In this document: in pieces, positions 37,126-46,983 of the stretch | How positions within the stretch are numbered: position 1 is the first letter of the stretch | Layout of the letters: each line of letters opens with the position of its first letter | Assembly (NCBI RefSeq): GCF_001310635.1 | Contig: NZ_BAXR01000003.1 | Coordinates: 322,938-386,937, forward strand | DNA: 64,000 bases | Reading direction: 5' to 3' | Source of the DNA: Bacillus sp. JCM 19034 | GTDB lineage: Bacteria; Bacillota; Bacilli; Bacillales; Bacillaceae_D | Notes under the pieces: model-generated | Databases searched by the model: none | The model's input: the letters and a program-made list of their open reading frames with translations, nothing else | Told to the model about the DNA's origin: nothing | Made by a program: the position numbers and the translations under genes

Positions 37126-38211
37126 TTGAAGAAATATCCATTCAAACTTCAATTGCAATATTTTGCTGATGAAAAGACAGAAAAAGCAACTCCTAAAAAA
37201 CGGCAGGATACACGAAAAAAAGGACAAGTCGCCAAAAGTACAGATGTGAACACTGCGATCATTTTATTACTCGTTTTTCTTTGTTTCTGGTTTTTTGGGA
37301 GTTATTTTGGAAACTCCTTAGCTAATATGATGAAACATACTTTTCAAACGTATTTATTATCATCAGTTAACGAGCCATTTATTGAAACCATGTTTACAGA
37401 ATTATTATTGCAAGCTGCATTAACTTTTGCCCCGATCATGCTAGTTGCGATGGTTGCAGGAGTGTTTGCAAGTTACATTCAAGTAGGTCCTTTATTTGCC
37501 CCAGAAGCATTAAAGATGAAGCTTTCTAAGTTAAATCCGATTCAAGGGGCTAAGAGAATTTTCTCAATAAGAGCGATTGTAGAGCTACTAAAATCATTAT
37601 TAAAAATTTCGTTAGCAGGTGTGACGGTATTCACAATTATTTGGTTCAATTTAGAAGATGTGATGCTACTATCGCAAAAAAGTGTAACGTCAGGATTAAA
37701 TTTAATAGGGCAATTAACTGCCTTATTAGGAATAGCAGTTGCGATTTTATTACTTATTTTAGCTGTACCGGATTATATATACCAAAAGTATGATCATGAA
37801 AAACAAATCCGAATGTCGAAAAAAGATGTGAAAGATGAACATAAAAATATTGAAGGTGACCCAAGAATTAAATCAAAGCGAAAGCAGAAGCAAATGGAGA
37901 TGGCGATGCAAAGAATGATGCAAGAAGTGCCAAAAGCGGATGTTGTCATTACGAACCCAACTCATTTTGCCATCGCACTTCGTTATGATGAGTCGGTATC
38001 TGATGCACCTATTGTGATTGCAAAAGGTGTCGATTATATAGCACAGAAAATAAAAGGAATTGCATTAGACCATGATGTAATTACTGTTGAAAATAAACCA
38101 CTCGCTCGTGCTTTATATATGCAGACTGAAATTGGCGATCAAGTGCCAGAAGCATTATTTAAGTCGGTAGCAGAAGTATTAGCATATGTTTATCGATTAA
38201 AAACAAACTAG
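37126..38211 (+). CDS. flhB: Flagellar export switch protein FlhB
   Basis: FlhB controls the change from hook to filament export. The 361-residue product has the N-terminal EKTEKATPKKRQDTRKKGQV, four membrane helices, and the cytoplasmic domain with the self-cleavage motif NPTH at residues 277-280. ALRYDESVSDAPIVIAKG follows the motif. The last section aligns with the separate YlqH at 9413. The start is TTG, one base after the fliR stop, with AGGAGGGG upstream. Confidence 0.96.
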   Translation: MKKYPFKLQLQYFADEKTEKATPKKRQDTRKKGQVAKSTDVNTAIILLLVFLCFWFFGSYFGNSLANMMKHTFQTYLLSSVNEPFIETMFTELLLQAALTFAPIMLVAMVAGVFASYIQVGPLFAPEALKMKLSKLNPIQGAKRIFSIRAIVELLKSLLKISLAGVTVFTIIWFNLEDVMLLSQKSVTSGLNLIGQLTALLGIAVAILLLILAVPDYIYQKYDHEKQIRMSKKDVKDEHKNIEGDPRIKSKRKQKQMEMAMQRMMQEVPKADVVITNPTHFAIALRYDESVSDAPIVIAKGVDYIAQKIKGIALDHDVITVENKPLARALYMQTEIGDQVPEALFKSVAEVLAYVYRLKTN

Positions 38212-38244
38212 TCAATTAGAATGTGAAGTTGGGAGAGAAGTTTT

Positions 38245-40281
38245 GTGGGAGTAAGAGATTTATCGGTTTTACTAGGTGTTATTTTAATTATTGCAATGCT
38301 CGTTATACCTTTACCAACTATTATGTTAGATTTCCTCATTATCATAAATATTTCTCTTGCTCTTATTATTATTTTAGTAGCTATGAATACTCGTGAACCA
38401 TTGCAATTTTCTATTTTTCCAACTTTATTGTTACTTGTTACATTGTTTCGTCTTGGACTCAATGTATCAACGACACGTTCCATACTAAGTGATGCTCAAG
38501 CAGGTAATGTCATTGATACGTTTGGAAATTTTGTTGTAAGCGGCAATGCCCTTGTCGGATTTGTTGTATTTTTAATCTTAGTTGTTATACAGTTTTTAGT
38601 CATTACAAAAGGGGCAGAACGCGTATCAGAAGTGGGTGCACGTTTTACATTAGATGCCATGCCTGGTAAACAAATGAGTATTGATGCAGATTTAAATGCT
38701 GGAATGATATCAGATGCAGAAGCAAAAGAAAGAAGAGAGAAAATTGAACAGGAAGCAGACTTTTATGGCTCAATGGATGGTGCTAGTAAATTTGTAAAAG
38801 GGGATGCGATTGCTGGGATTGTGATCGTCATCATTAATTTACTATTCGGATTTATCATTGGGATGATGCAACAAGGAATGACGTTTGGTGAATCTGTTTC
38901 CACGTTTACATTATTAACAGTTGGTGATGGATTAGTAAGTCAAATTCCTGCTCTATTAATATCAACAGCCACAGGGATCGTCGTGACACGAGCTGCCTCA
39001 GAAGGCAGTTTAGGATATGATGTGACGAAACAAATTTTTGCTTATCCGAAAATGCTTTACGTAGCTGGTGGGGCGATTGCGATGTTAGGGATTGTAACGC
39101 CGATTTACCCGATTGTGACCTTTCCAATTGCAGCGATTCTCATTATCGGTGGGTACATGCTTTCTCAAAATGAGCTTACAGTAAATGATGAGGTGGCTGA
39201 ATCCGATGAGGAAGAAGGAGAAGAAGATCTAAAATCACCTGAGAGTGTTGTTAACTTATTGCAAATTGATCCGATTGAATTTGAATTTGGCTATGGCTTA
39301 ATCCCGTTGGCAGATGCGAATCAAGGAGGAGATTTACTTGATCGTGTTGTTATGATCCGACGTCAAATGGCGTTGGAATTAGGGATGATTGTGCCTGTTA
39401 TTCGTATTCGAGATAATATTCAATTACAACCTAATGAATATACAATTAAAATAAAGGGTAATGAAATAGCGAAGGGAGAACTTTTGTTAGATCACTATAT
39501 GGCGATGAGTCCAGGTGTAGAAGATGAAACTATCGTTGGAATTGAAACAGTTGAACCTGCTTTTGGGATGCCAGCTCTCTGGATTGGGGAAGAAATGAAA
39601 GAGCAGGCAGAATTGTCTGGCTACACAGTAGTTGACCCACCATCAGTTGTATCGACTCACTTAACTGAAGTCGTAAAACGTCATGCACATGAACTTTTAG
39701 GTAGAGAAGAAACAAAGCAATTAGTAGACCATTTAAAAGAGACTTATCCTGCTTTAGTGGAAGAGGTCACCCCTAATGGACTAACAATTGGTGAAATTCA
39801 AAAAGTATTGACAAACTTACTTAAGGAAGGGATATCAATTCGGAATTTACCGACTATTTTTGAAACGTTGGCTGATTACGGTACGATGACGAAGGATATG
39901 GATCTTTTAACGGAATACGTTCGTCAATCTTTATCAAGGCAAATTTCAAAACAAGTCACTGTTCCAGGTGAACCATTATACGTTATAACAATTGGCGGTG
40001 CTGTTGAGAAGAAAATTGCCGATTCAATTCAACAAACGGAGCATGGTAACTTTTTAGCATTAGATCCCAATGATTCACAACGAATATTGGAATCAGCTGC
40101 AACGGAAACGGATCGATTGGCACAAATGGGTCAGACCGCTATTATCTTATGTTCACCTGCGGTTAGAATGTACGTTAAACAATTAATTGAACGTTATTTA
40201 CCTCAAGTCCCTGTGCTGTCTTATAATGAATTAGAAGCAGATGTAGAGGTTCAAAGTGTAGGGGTGGTGAACGTAGATTGA
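38245..40281 (+). CDS. flhA: Flagellar export protein FlhA
   Basis: FlhA is the largest gate component and docks chaperone-substrate complexes. The 678-residue product has an N-terminal half with about eight membrane helices and the FHIPEP-region signature (FPTLLLLVTLFRLGLNVSTT, then RFTLDAMPGKQMSIDADLNA). The C-terminal cytoplasmic domain begins at about 330 after an acidic linker. The start is GTG with GGGAGAG upstream. It overlaps flhF by four bases. Confidence 0.96.
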   Translation: MGVRDLSVLLGVILIIAMLVIPLPTIMLDFLIIINISLALIIILVAMNTREPLQFSIFPTLLLLVTLFRLGLNVSTTRSILSDAQAGNVIDTFGNFVVSGNALVGFVVFLILVVIQFLVITKGAERVSEVGARFTLDAMPGKQMSIDADLNAGMISDAEAKERREKIEQEADFYGSMDGASKFVKGDAIAGIVIVIINLLFGFIIGMMQQGMTFGESVSTFTLLTVGDGLVSQIPALLISTATGIVVTRAASEGSLGYDVTKQIFAYPKMLYVAGGAIAMLGIVTPIYPIVTFPIAAILIIGGYMLSQNELTVNDEVAESDEEEGEEDLKSPESVVNLLQIDPIEFEFGYGLIPLADANQGGDLLDRVVMIRRQMALELGMIVPVIRIRDNIQLQPNEYTIKIKGNEIAKGELLLDHYMAMSPGVEDETIVGIETVEPAFGMPALWIGEEMKEQAELSGYTVVDPPSVVSTHLTEVVKRHAHELLGREETKQLVDHLKETYPALVEEVTPNGLTIGEIQKVLTNLLKEGISIRNLPTIFETLADYGTMTKDMDLLTEYVRQSLSRQISKQVTVPGEPLYVITIGGAVEKKIADSIQQTEHGNFLALDPNDSQRILESAATETDRLAQMGQTAIILCSPAVRMYVKQLIERYLPQVPVLSYNELEADVEVQSVGVVNVD

Positions 40282-41405
40282 AAGTAAAAAAAGTAACTGC
40301 TGCAAATATGACGGAAGCGATGCACCTAATTCGTACTGAATTAGGTGAGGACGCTGTTATCCTTCATTCCAAACGTATTGATACTGGCGGAATATTTGGT
40401 CTATTTAAAAAGCAACAGATTCAAGTTATCGCTGCAGTGGATCAGCTAGAGGAGCTTCCTAAAAGAAGAAATACTGTGAAAACGACACAAGCGAAGGTAG
40501 TGAATCAAGCTCCTTCTGATAATCAGTTGACGTTAACGAATGAAATTGAACAATTAAAATCGCTTATACGTGAAATGCAACCTAGAAAGACTGTCGATGA
40601 GTTGAATTATCCTCAGCCGTTTCAAAGTTTTGATGATCATTTTAGACAACATGGTGTGATAGAAGGTGCAAGATTAGTTATAGTAAAGCAACTGATGAAA
40701 AATTGGTATGGAGCTGAGCGAGATCAAATAGAAATAAACTCTGCTCAAATAAATGTGGCGGAAGTTTTTCAGAGCCTCTTTTCAGACCTTTCCTTTGGAC
40801 AAGCGTTACAAAAGAAAGTAGTAAATGTAGTTGGTCCTACTGGTGTAGGGAAAACAACAACAATTGCAAAGCTCGCTGCTATTGCCACATTGCAACAAAA
40901 AAGAAAGGTTGCTTTTATTACGACAGATACATTCCGAATATCTGCTGTGGACCAATTGAAAACATATGCGAAAATATTGAACATTCCAGTAAAAGTAGCG
41001 TATTCAATAGATGACTTTAAAAATGCCATCAGTCAATTCTCGCATTATGATCTAATTTTAGTAGATTCAGCAGGGAGAAACTTTAGAAATGCACTTTATG
41101 TAAAAGAGTTAGCAAAAGTGATCGATTTTGAACAAGATACAGAAACGCATTTAGTATTATCCCTTACTTCCAAATATGAAGATATGAAGGAAATTATTGA
41201 GCAGTTTAAGCATCTAACGATTCAATCGATTATCGTTACTAAACATGATGAGACGAGTACTTATGGTGCACTCGTTAATATTCCTTTTGAATATAATTTG
41301 CCCATTTCTTATGTGACAACAGGGCAAAATGTTCCTGACGATATAACTATAGCCTCTATTGAGTACATATCCTCAATTATGAATGAGGTGAATATCGATG
41401 AATGA
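40278..41405 (+). CDS. flhF: Flagellar placement GTPase FlhF
   Basis: FlhF is an SRP-type GTPase that directs where flagella are built. The 375-residue product has an N-terminal B domain (MTEAMHLIRTELGEDAVILH), an NG domain with G1 [32 protein letters not shown]3 LVDSAGRNFRN, and TKHDETSTYGA. The start is TTG overlapping the flhA stop. It overlaps flhG, its ATPase partner, by eight bases. Confidence 0.95.
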   Translation: MKVKKVTAANMTEAMHLIRTELGEDAVILHSKRIDTGGIFGLFKKQQIQVIAAVDQLEELPKRRNTVKTTQAKVVNQAPSDNQLTLTNEIEQLKSLIREMQPRKTVDELNYPQPFQSFDDHFRQHGVIEGARLVIVKQLMKNWYGAERDQIEINSAQINVAEVFQSLFSDLSFGQALQKKVVNVVGPTGVGKTTTIAKLAAIATLQQKRKVAFITTDTFRISAVDQLKTYAKILNIPVKVAYSIDDFKNAISQFSHYDLILVDSAGRNFRNALYVKELAKVIDFEQDTETHLVLSLTSKYEDMKEIIEQFKHLTIQSIIVTKHDETSTYGALVNIPFEYNLPISYVTTGQNVPDDITIASIEYISSIMNEVNIDE

Positions 41406-42250
41406 TCAAGCTTCAAATTTGCGGAAAATGCTCGATGCCACGGCTAATAATGAAGCTAAAGTCATTGCAGTAGTAAGTGGTAAAGGGGGAGTCGGCAAAT
41501 CAAATGTATGCTTGAACTTCTCATTGTCGCTAACACAATTAGGTAAGAAGTAGCAATTATAGATCTTGATATTGGGATGGCTAACCTAGATATTTTAATG
41601 GGAGTGTCCTCGGCACATACGATTATGGATGTTCTGGAGAACGATCTATCCATTTGGGATATCATTGAAAAAATGATGATGGATTATCTTATATTGCTGG
41701 AGGCTCAGGTTTTACAAATTTCGTTGATTTTAATTCTATGAAAATACAACGCTTCTTCGATCAAATTGAAATGATAGGTAGACATTTTGATTATATTTTT
41801 CTAGATATGGGTGCAGGAGCGACAAAATCAAGTATGCAGTTTATTACGGCGGCTAATGAAATTTTTGTTGTGACAACTCCTGAACCAACATCAATTACTG
41901 ATGCATATGCAATGGTTAAATATATTCACTTAAATGATAAGAATGTTCCAATACATTTAATTGTTAATCGTGCTGAATCTGGGCAAGAGGCAAAAGAAAC
42001 TCAAGTAAATTTTAGAAGGGTTACAGTTCAATTTTTAAAAAAGGATTTAACATCACTTGGCTATATTCCTTATGATGCGAGAGTAACTAAGTCAGTAAAA
42101 GCTCAAAAGCCTTTTTTGTTATTATATCCACAAACGAAAGCCAGTAGATCAATGATGCAAATGGCGACAACTTATTTAGGTTTGGAGGATGCTTCACCAA
42201 CAAAATTTGGACACTTCTTAAAAAAAATGAAGTTATTGATTAAAAAGTAA
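41398..42250 (+). CDS. flhG: Flagellar number regulator FlhG (YlxH), two frameshifts
   Basis: FlhG is a MinD-type ATPase that stimulates FlhF and limits flagellar number. The ATG at 41398 overlaps flhF and has GAGGTG upstream. The deviant Walker A is SGKGGVGKSNVCLNFSLSL. Two single-base deletions interrupt it. An A is missing at 41548-41549 (restoring LGKKVAIIDLDIGMANLDIL). Another is missing in the run 41668-41673 (restoring EKNDDGLSYIAGGSGFTNF). The rest reads DYIFLDMGAGATKSSMQF onward. The corrected product has about 284 residues. Confidence 0.92.
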
Positions 42251-42262
42251 ACGTGGAAGGTT

Positions 42263-43324
42263 GTGGATAACGTGAGCACATCCATTCGTGTATTAGTTGT
42301 AGACGACTCGGCCTTTATGAGAAAGGTAATCTCCGACATTATTAATGAAGATCCGCGTATGGAAGTAGTAGGAGTTGGTCGTCATGGTGAAGACGCAATA
42401 AAAAAAGTGGAAGCACTTGACCCAGATGTTATTACATTGGATGTTGAAATGCCAATCATGAGTGGACTTGAAGCATTGAAGATTATTATGAATATGAAGC
42501 CGCGTCCCGTTGTGATGATTAGCAGTAAAACAAAAATAGGTGCAGAAACGACATTACAAGCAATCGAGGCGGGTGCAGTTGATTTCATTACGAAACCTTC
42601 TGGAGCTATTTCTCTAGATATTAATAAAGTTGCTAATGAAATAAGGGAAAAAGTTTTTCATTCTGTTAAAGCTAATTTAACAGCTTTGAAACAACATGAG
42701 CAAAAGCCTGTTCATATTACTAAGCAATTGCCAGCATCTAAAACCAATGTACAGAAAGTTATCGCAATCGGAACGTCAACAGGTGGACCAAAGGCATTGA
42801 AGGCTGTAATCACGCAATTACCGGCTTCATTACCTGCACCGATAATAATTGTGCAGCATATGCCAGCAGGATTTACAAAATCGTTGGCGGAAAGGCTAGA
42901 CCGACTCTCAGAGTTAACGGTTAAAGAAGCTAAGTCAGGTGATATCTTACAAGATGGACATGTTTATATTGCACCAGGTGGGTATCATTTAGAATTAAAA
43001 GTGAAATCAAGGGAATTAACGATTGAAACGACATTAGAGGCTCCAAGAAAAGGGCATCGTCCATCTGTAGATACAATGTTTGAATCTTTAGCTAGTATTA
43101 GCCAGATTGAAGTAATCGCGGTTGTCATGACGGGAATGGGAACAGATGGAACATTAGGGTTAAAAGAATTGAAAAAAGGTCCAAATTGTTATTCGATTGC
43201 TGAAGCGGAAGAATCATGTGTTGTTTTTGGAATGCCCAAATCAGTCATTCAACATGAGTTAGCTGATGAAGTTGTTCGTTTAGAAAATATTAGTCAATAC
43301 CTTTTACAATACTGCCAGGGATAG
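42263..43324 (+). CDS. cheB: Chemotaxis methylesterase CheB
   Basis: CheB removes methyl groups from receptors during adaptation. The 353-residue product has a receiver domain (LVVDDSAFMRKVI; phosphoacceptor Asp in VITLDVEMP; Lys in DFITKPSG). A linker leads to the methylesterase domain with Ser in GTSTGGPKAL, His in IVQHMPAGFT and Asp in MTGMGTDG. The start is GTG at 42263 or 42272. Its normal downstream neighbours cheA and cheW are absent; cheC follows after four bases. Confidence 0.94.
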   Translation: MDNVSTSIRVLVVDDSAFMRKVISDIINEDPRMEVVGVGRHGEDAIKKVEALDPDVITLDVEMPIMSGLEALKIIMNMKPRPVVMISSKTKIGAETTLQAIEAGAVDFITKPSGAISLDINKVANEIREKVFHSVKANLTALKQHEQKPVHITKQLPASKTNVQKVIAIGTSTGGPKALKAVITQLPASLPAPIIIVQHMPAGFTKSLAERLDRLSELTVKEAKSGDILQDGHVYIAPGGYHLELKVKSRELTIETTLEAPRKGHRPSVDTMFESLASISQIEVIAVVMTGMGTDGTLGLKELKKGPNCYSIAEAEESCVVFGMPKSVIQHELADEVVRLENISQYLLQYCQG

Positions 43325-43334
43325 AGGTTTGAAA

Positions 43335-43973
43335 ATGGATGATTTAAAAAAGCTACAACCAATTCATTTAGATGTATTAAAAGAAATTGGAAACATTGGA
43401 GCCGGGAATGCCGCAACGAGCTTATCTGTTTTATTAAACATGACGATTGATATGAGTGTTCCAGATGTTCGCGTTGTCCCCTTGCAGGAAATCCATGAGC
43501 AAATTGGTGGTGCAGATACAGAAGTTGCAGCAATCTTTCTACGCATTGAAGGGCAAGTCACCGGGAGCATGTATTTCATTACTAATATAGATGATATTGA
43601 AAAAATGATTCGTAGACTAACCAAAAATGATCAGTTTCAATTGAAGGATCCACCGTATGATGAAATGGGTATTTCGGCATTTTTAGAAGTAGGGAATATA
43701 TTGGCAGGGTCCTATCTTTCTTCTTTCTCAGATTTTACTAAAATAGATTTACAGCCATCAGTCCCTGGAGTAAGTATTGATATGGCTGGTGCAATCTTAA
43801 GCTATGGATTAATTCCTTTATCTGAGGTCGGCGATTTGGCAATTGTAATAGACACTGAAATTGTTGAAGTCGATAAAGAACGTCAAAAAGTGTCGGGTCA
43901 TTTCTTTCTATTGCCTGATCCAGGTTCGTTCCAAACCATTTTCAATGCACTAGGAGTGCACTTAAATGAGTGA
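43335..43973 (+). CDS. cheC: CheY-P phosphatase CheC
   Basis: CheC dephosphorylates CheY and works with CheD. The 212-residue product has two phosphatase centres: KEIGNIGAGNAATSLSVLLN and LEVGNILAGSYLSSFSDFTK, each with the conserved Glu and Asn. The ATG at 43335 (MDDLKKLQPIHLD) fits the family start. A TTG at 43329 would add two residues. The stop region overlaps the cheD start. Confidence 0.94.
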   Translation: MDDLKKLQPIHLDVLKEIGNIGAGNAATSLSVLLNMTIDMSVPDVRVVPLQEIHEQIGGADTEVAAIFLRIEGQVTGSMYFITNIDDIEKMIRRLTKNDQFQLKDPPYDEMGISAFLEVGNILAGSYLSSFSDFTKIDLQPSVPGVSIDMAGAILSYGLIPLSEVGDLAIVIDTEIVEVDKERQKVSGHFFLLPDPGSFQTIFNALGVHLNE

Positions 43974-44452
43974 CGTTATTAAGGTCGGGATGGCGGATTT
44001 AAATACCGTCATTCCACCCAATACGATACGTACTTCAGGGCTTGGGTCGTGCGTTGGACTTATTTTGTTTGATCAGCAAAAAAGATAGCTGGTATGGCAC
44101 ACATTATGTTACCTAGCTCAGAACTTTGTAAGCAGGATTCCCCTAACTTAGCGAAGTATGCGGATACAGCGATTCCAACTCTTATTAATGATTTGAAGAG
44201 GTTGGGAGCTTGTACGTTGACTTTAAAGGCCAAAATGGCGGGTGGAGCCAAATGTTTTCCTTTTCTACTGGTAATGAAATGATGAGAATTGGACCGCGAA
44301 ATGTTCAAGCAATTAGAGATCTGTTACATACATTAAATATACCGATTGTTGCTGAGGATGTTGGTGGCAAAAGCGGACGAACCATTGAGTTTAATCCAGT
44401 AACAACTATATTGAATATTCGTACGGTTAATAAAGGTACAAAAGAAATTTAA
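43966..44452 (+). CDS. cheD: Chemoreceptor glutamine deamidase CheD, two frameshifts
   Basis: CheD deamidates receptors and binds CheC. The ATG at 43966 overlaps cheC. The N-terminus has the catalytic Cys in LGSCVGLILFD. One A is missing in the run 44078-44083 (restoring DQQKKIAGMAHIMLPSS). A second A is missing in 44250-44252 (restoring GGAKMFSFSTGNEMMRIGPR). The rest reads IPIVAEDVGGKSGRTIEFNP to the stop at 44452. The corrected length is about 162 residues (166 in B. subtilis). The His and Thr of the active site (GMAHIML, SGRTIEF) are present. Confidence 0.92.
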
Positions 44453-44470
44453 ATTGATAGAGGTGATGAG

Positions 44471-45253
44471 ATGGCACAGGTAGCAGCAGATCAGCAAGCG
44501 TGGGAGAAATGGATACAAGAACGTTCAAAAGAAGCTTGTGACGAATTGATACAGCGTTACATGCCTCTCGTTCATTATCATGTTCAACGGATTTCAGTTG
44601 GTTTACCCAAAAATGTTCAAAAGGAAGATTTAATTAGTCATGGTATGTTTGGTTTATATGATGCACTTGAAAAATTTAATCATGAACGCGATTTAAAATT
44701 TGATACATATGCATCATTTCGTGTAAGAGGAGCAATCATTGACGGCCTACGTAAAGAAGATTGGTTGCCTCGTTCAGTAAGAGACAAAATAAAAAAAGTA
44801 GAGACAACAATTGAAAAGTTAGAACAATCCTTAGGTCGCTTTATTACTAGTGAAGAGGTCGCAAAGGAGTTAAAAATGGAGCGTACAGAAGTAGAGCAAA
44901 TAATGACAGAGTACTATACTGCCTCATTATTATCAATTGATGAGCTCCCCCAAGACCAGCAAAAGAATGAACCATATGCGACAACGTTAGAAGATAAGCG
45001 AACACAAAAACCTGAGGAAAAGGTTGTTGAGGATGCAATAAAAGAAGAGATTACTGAAGTGATAGAAGAACTCTCTGAAAAAGAACAACTCGTCATAACT
45101 CTTTTTTATTATGAAGAAATGACTCTAACGGAAATTGCACAAATTCTAAGTCTTTCTACATCACGGATATCGCAAATTCATTCAAAAGCATTGTTTCGAA
45201 TGCAACAAGTAATGAAAAAACGAAAGAAGGAGGGAGACAAGTGGGGATGGTAG
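44471..45253 (+). CDS. sigD: Flagellar/motility sigma factor SigD
   Basis: SigD directs transcription of late flagellar, chemotaxis and autolysin genes. The 260-residue product has region 2 (EDLISHGMFGLYDALEKFNH and FDTYASFRVRGAIIDGLRKE), region 3 (RFITSEEVAKELKMERTEVE) and region 4 (EMTLTEIAQILSLSTSRISQ). AGGTGATG precedes the ATG. As in B. subtilis it lies near the end of the operon, so distance from the promoter may limit its level. It overlaps the next gene by 13 bases. Confidence 0.96.
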   Translation: MAQVAADQQAWEKWIQERSKEACDELIQRYMPLVHYHVQRISVGLPKNVQKEDLISHGMFGLYDALEKFNHERDLKFDTYASFRVRGAIIDGLRKEDWLPRSVRDKIKKVETTIEKLEQSLGRFITSEEVAKELKMERTEVEQIMTEYYTASLLSIDELPQDQQKNEPYATTLEDKRTQKPEEKVVEDAIKEEITEVIEELSEKEQLVITLFYYEEMTLTEIAQILSLSTSRISQIHSKALFRMQQVMKKRKKEGDKWGW

Positions 45254-46629
45254 AAGTAGAGGAATGCTATCAAGTGATCATATCAAAGGATAAATTACAG
45301 GCTTCTATTAAACAAATCAGTAAAAGAAATGAAGAAATGAAGATTACACTTGACGATTTGAAACGCTTATTACATGATCATAATGTAATATACGGGATTG
45401 ATGAGTCTGCGTTAAACATTTTTGTAAGTACTCCGATTATTAGTAAAGAGGTTGTAGTCGCCAAAGGGAAAAAGCCTGAAAACGGCCAGGATGCCTACCT
45501 AAAGCCGATTTTACATGAGTTAGAAGAAAAAGACTTTGATAGTTACGAGAATGTGGATATGAGGAAAGTAACCGAAATTCCAGTCGTTAAGACTGGAGAG
45601 AAAGTGGCTGAAAAAATCGAAGCAACTAGCGGTGAAGATGGAACCGACGTTCATAATGAGCCAATTCCAGCTAAGCCCGGACGTGATTTTAAGCTATTAA
45701 AAGGTAAGAATACAGAGGTAAGCAAAAACGAATTAGAGCTCTATTCTTTAATTAGCGGTCAAATAAGTATTGATAAAAATACCGTCCATGTCCATCCTAC
45801 TTATGAGATTAAAGGCGACCTATCGATGAAAACTGGAAATATCGATTTCGTAGGGAATGTGATTATTAACGGAAATGTTCCAGCTGGTTATACAGTTAAA
45901 GCAGGTGGGGATATACGAATAAAAGGAACTGTAGAGGCTGCTACTATCTTTTCGGGAGGATCGATCTTTATCGGTTCAGGCGTAGTTGGTCAAAATAAAT
46001 GCTTATTGGAAGCAAAGAACGATATAAAAGCTTCTTTTATAAATGAAGGAGTTGTGAAAGCAGGGGGAACAATAGAAGTAACACAAACGATTTTACACAG
46101 TACCGTTACGACAGAAAAAATGATTATTTGTAAACGTGGTAGAGGATTGATTGTGGGAGGTGCCATTTCAGCAGTTGAAGCTATTATAGCAAAAGAAATC
46201 GGCAATGAGATGCAAACGGAAACGTCGTTATTTATAGGGGTGAGCAAAAAGAATTTAGATGAACATCGCCAAATAGAAAAAGAATTAAATCAAATCAATG
46301 ACTCGTTGAAAAAGCTATCGCAGCTTTTACGAACATATCTATTAAAAGAGAAAAATGAAGGAACTCTTGTTGGTAAAGAAAAGCATATTAAAATGAAGGT
46401 ATTAAACTCTTACCAGGAGAGTCAAGAAAAGAAACAATCCTTAGAAGTGAAGTTTAAAAAATTAAACGAATTAACCCAAAAAAATGGAACCGGTTACGTT
46501 ACTGCGGAGAGGAAAATGTATTCAAACGTTGTATTGAACTTTGGAAAATATCAACGCCGAGTTAGATCGAACTACTTAGGAACAACAGCTCGGCTAGATA
46601 AAGGTGAAATTACAATTACAACACATTAA
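45241..46629 (+). CDS. DUF342/FapA-family protein
   Basis: The 462-residue product belongs to the DUF342 (FapA, flagellar assembly protein A-like) family. The N-terminal third is mixed alpha/beta (YQVIISKDKLQASIKQISKR). The centre (about 195-320) is a right-handed beta-helix-like run of Gly-rich short repeats (GNVIINGNVPAGYTVKAGGD, IKGTVEAATIFSGGSIFIGS). The C-terminus is coiled coil (about 340-410). Its role is not established. The gene overlaps sigD and has AAGGAGGGAG upstream. In B. subtilis this position is occupied directly by swrB. Confidence 0.85.
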   Translation: MGMVEVEECYQVIISKDKLQASIKQISKRNEEMKITLDDLKRLLHDHNVIYGIDESALNIFVSTPIISKEVVVAKGKKPENGQDAYLKPILHELEEKDFDSYENVDMRKVTEIPVVKTGEKVAEKIEATSGEDGTDVHNEPIPAKPGRDFKLLKGKNTEVSKNELELYSLISGQISIDKNTVHVHPTYEIKGDLSMKTGNIDFVGNVIINGNVPAGYTVKAGGDIRIKGTVEAATIFSGGSIFIGSGVVGQNKCLLEAKNDIKASFINEGVVKAGGTIEVTQTILHSTVTTEKMIICKRGRGLIVGGAISAVEAIIAKEIGNEMQTETSLFIGVSKKNLDEHRQIEKELNQINDSLKKLSQLLRTYLLKEKNEGTLVGKEKHIKMKVLNSYQESQEKKQSLEVKFKKLNELTQKNGTGYVTAERKMYSNVVLNFGKYQRRVRSNYLGTTARLDKGEITITTH

Positions 46630-46662
46630 CCGGTAACAAGCCGTATTAGGAGGTGTAACAGA

Positions 46663-46893
46663 ATGAGTATTCGTCCAATTGAGGTTCAAGGATCTTTCCC
46701 ACAATCACAAAAAACAGGTAAAATTCAAGAACAACTACAGCAAAGAGGACAAGTTTCTCAAGAAGTTATAGCTCAACAGGAAAAAGAAGAGGCCAAAAAG
46801 CTGTCTCAGCAAGTAAATAAGTCAGATGAAACGGAGCAAATGCGGTTTCATCAAGAACGAAACAAAGAGCAGCAAGAACAGCAAGCAAAATGA
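46663..46893 (+). CDS. Small Gln/Glu/Lys-rich protein of the fla/che operon
   Basis: The 76-residue product (MSIRPIEVQGSFPQSQKTGK) is about one-quarter Gln, with no hydrophobic segment, and is probably disordered or a single helix. AGGAGGTG precedes the ATG, so it is translated. Its place between the DUF342 gene and the swrB-like gene suggests a part in motility or in helping sigD-region functions. I recognise the N-terminal IRPIEVQ motif as recurring in small proteins near flagellar genes of Firmicutes, but no function is known. Confidence 0.7.
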   Translation: MSIRPIEVQGSFPQSQKTGKIQEQLQQRGQVSQEVIAQQEKEEAKKLSQQVNKSDETEQMRFHQERNKEQQEQQAK

Positions 46894-46983
46894 AAAAAAG
46901 AAAAAGAAAAAAGAGAATAAAGGGAACAATAAACACCCTTTTAAAGGGAGTTTCATTGACTTCTCCGGATAGAAAGGAAAAGT

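Noticed and set aside
43324..43335. CheB-CheC junction as a fusion or truncated cheA
   Set aside because: Both neighbours have full lengths and their own stop and start. No kinase sequence remains, so this is a clean absence, reported as a finding.
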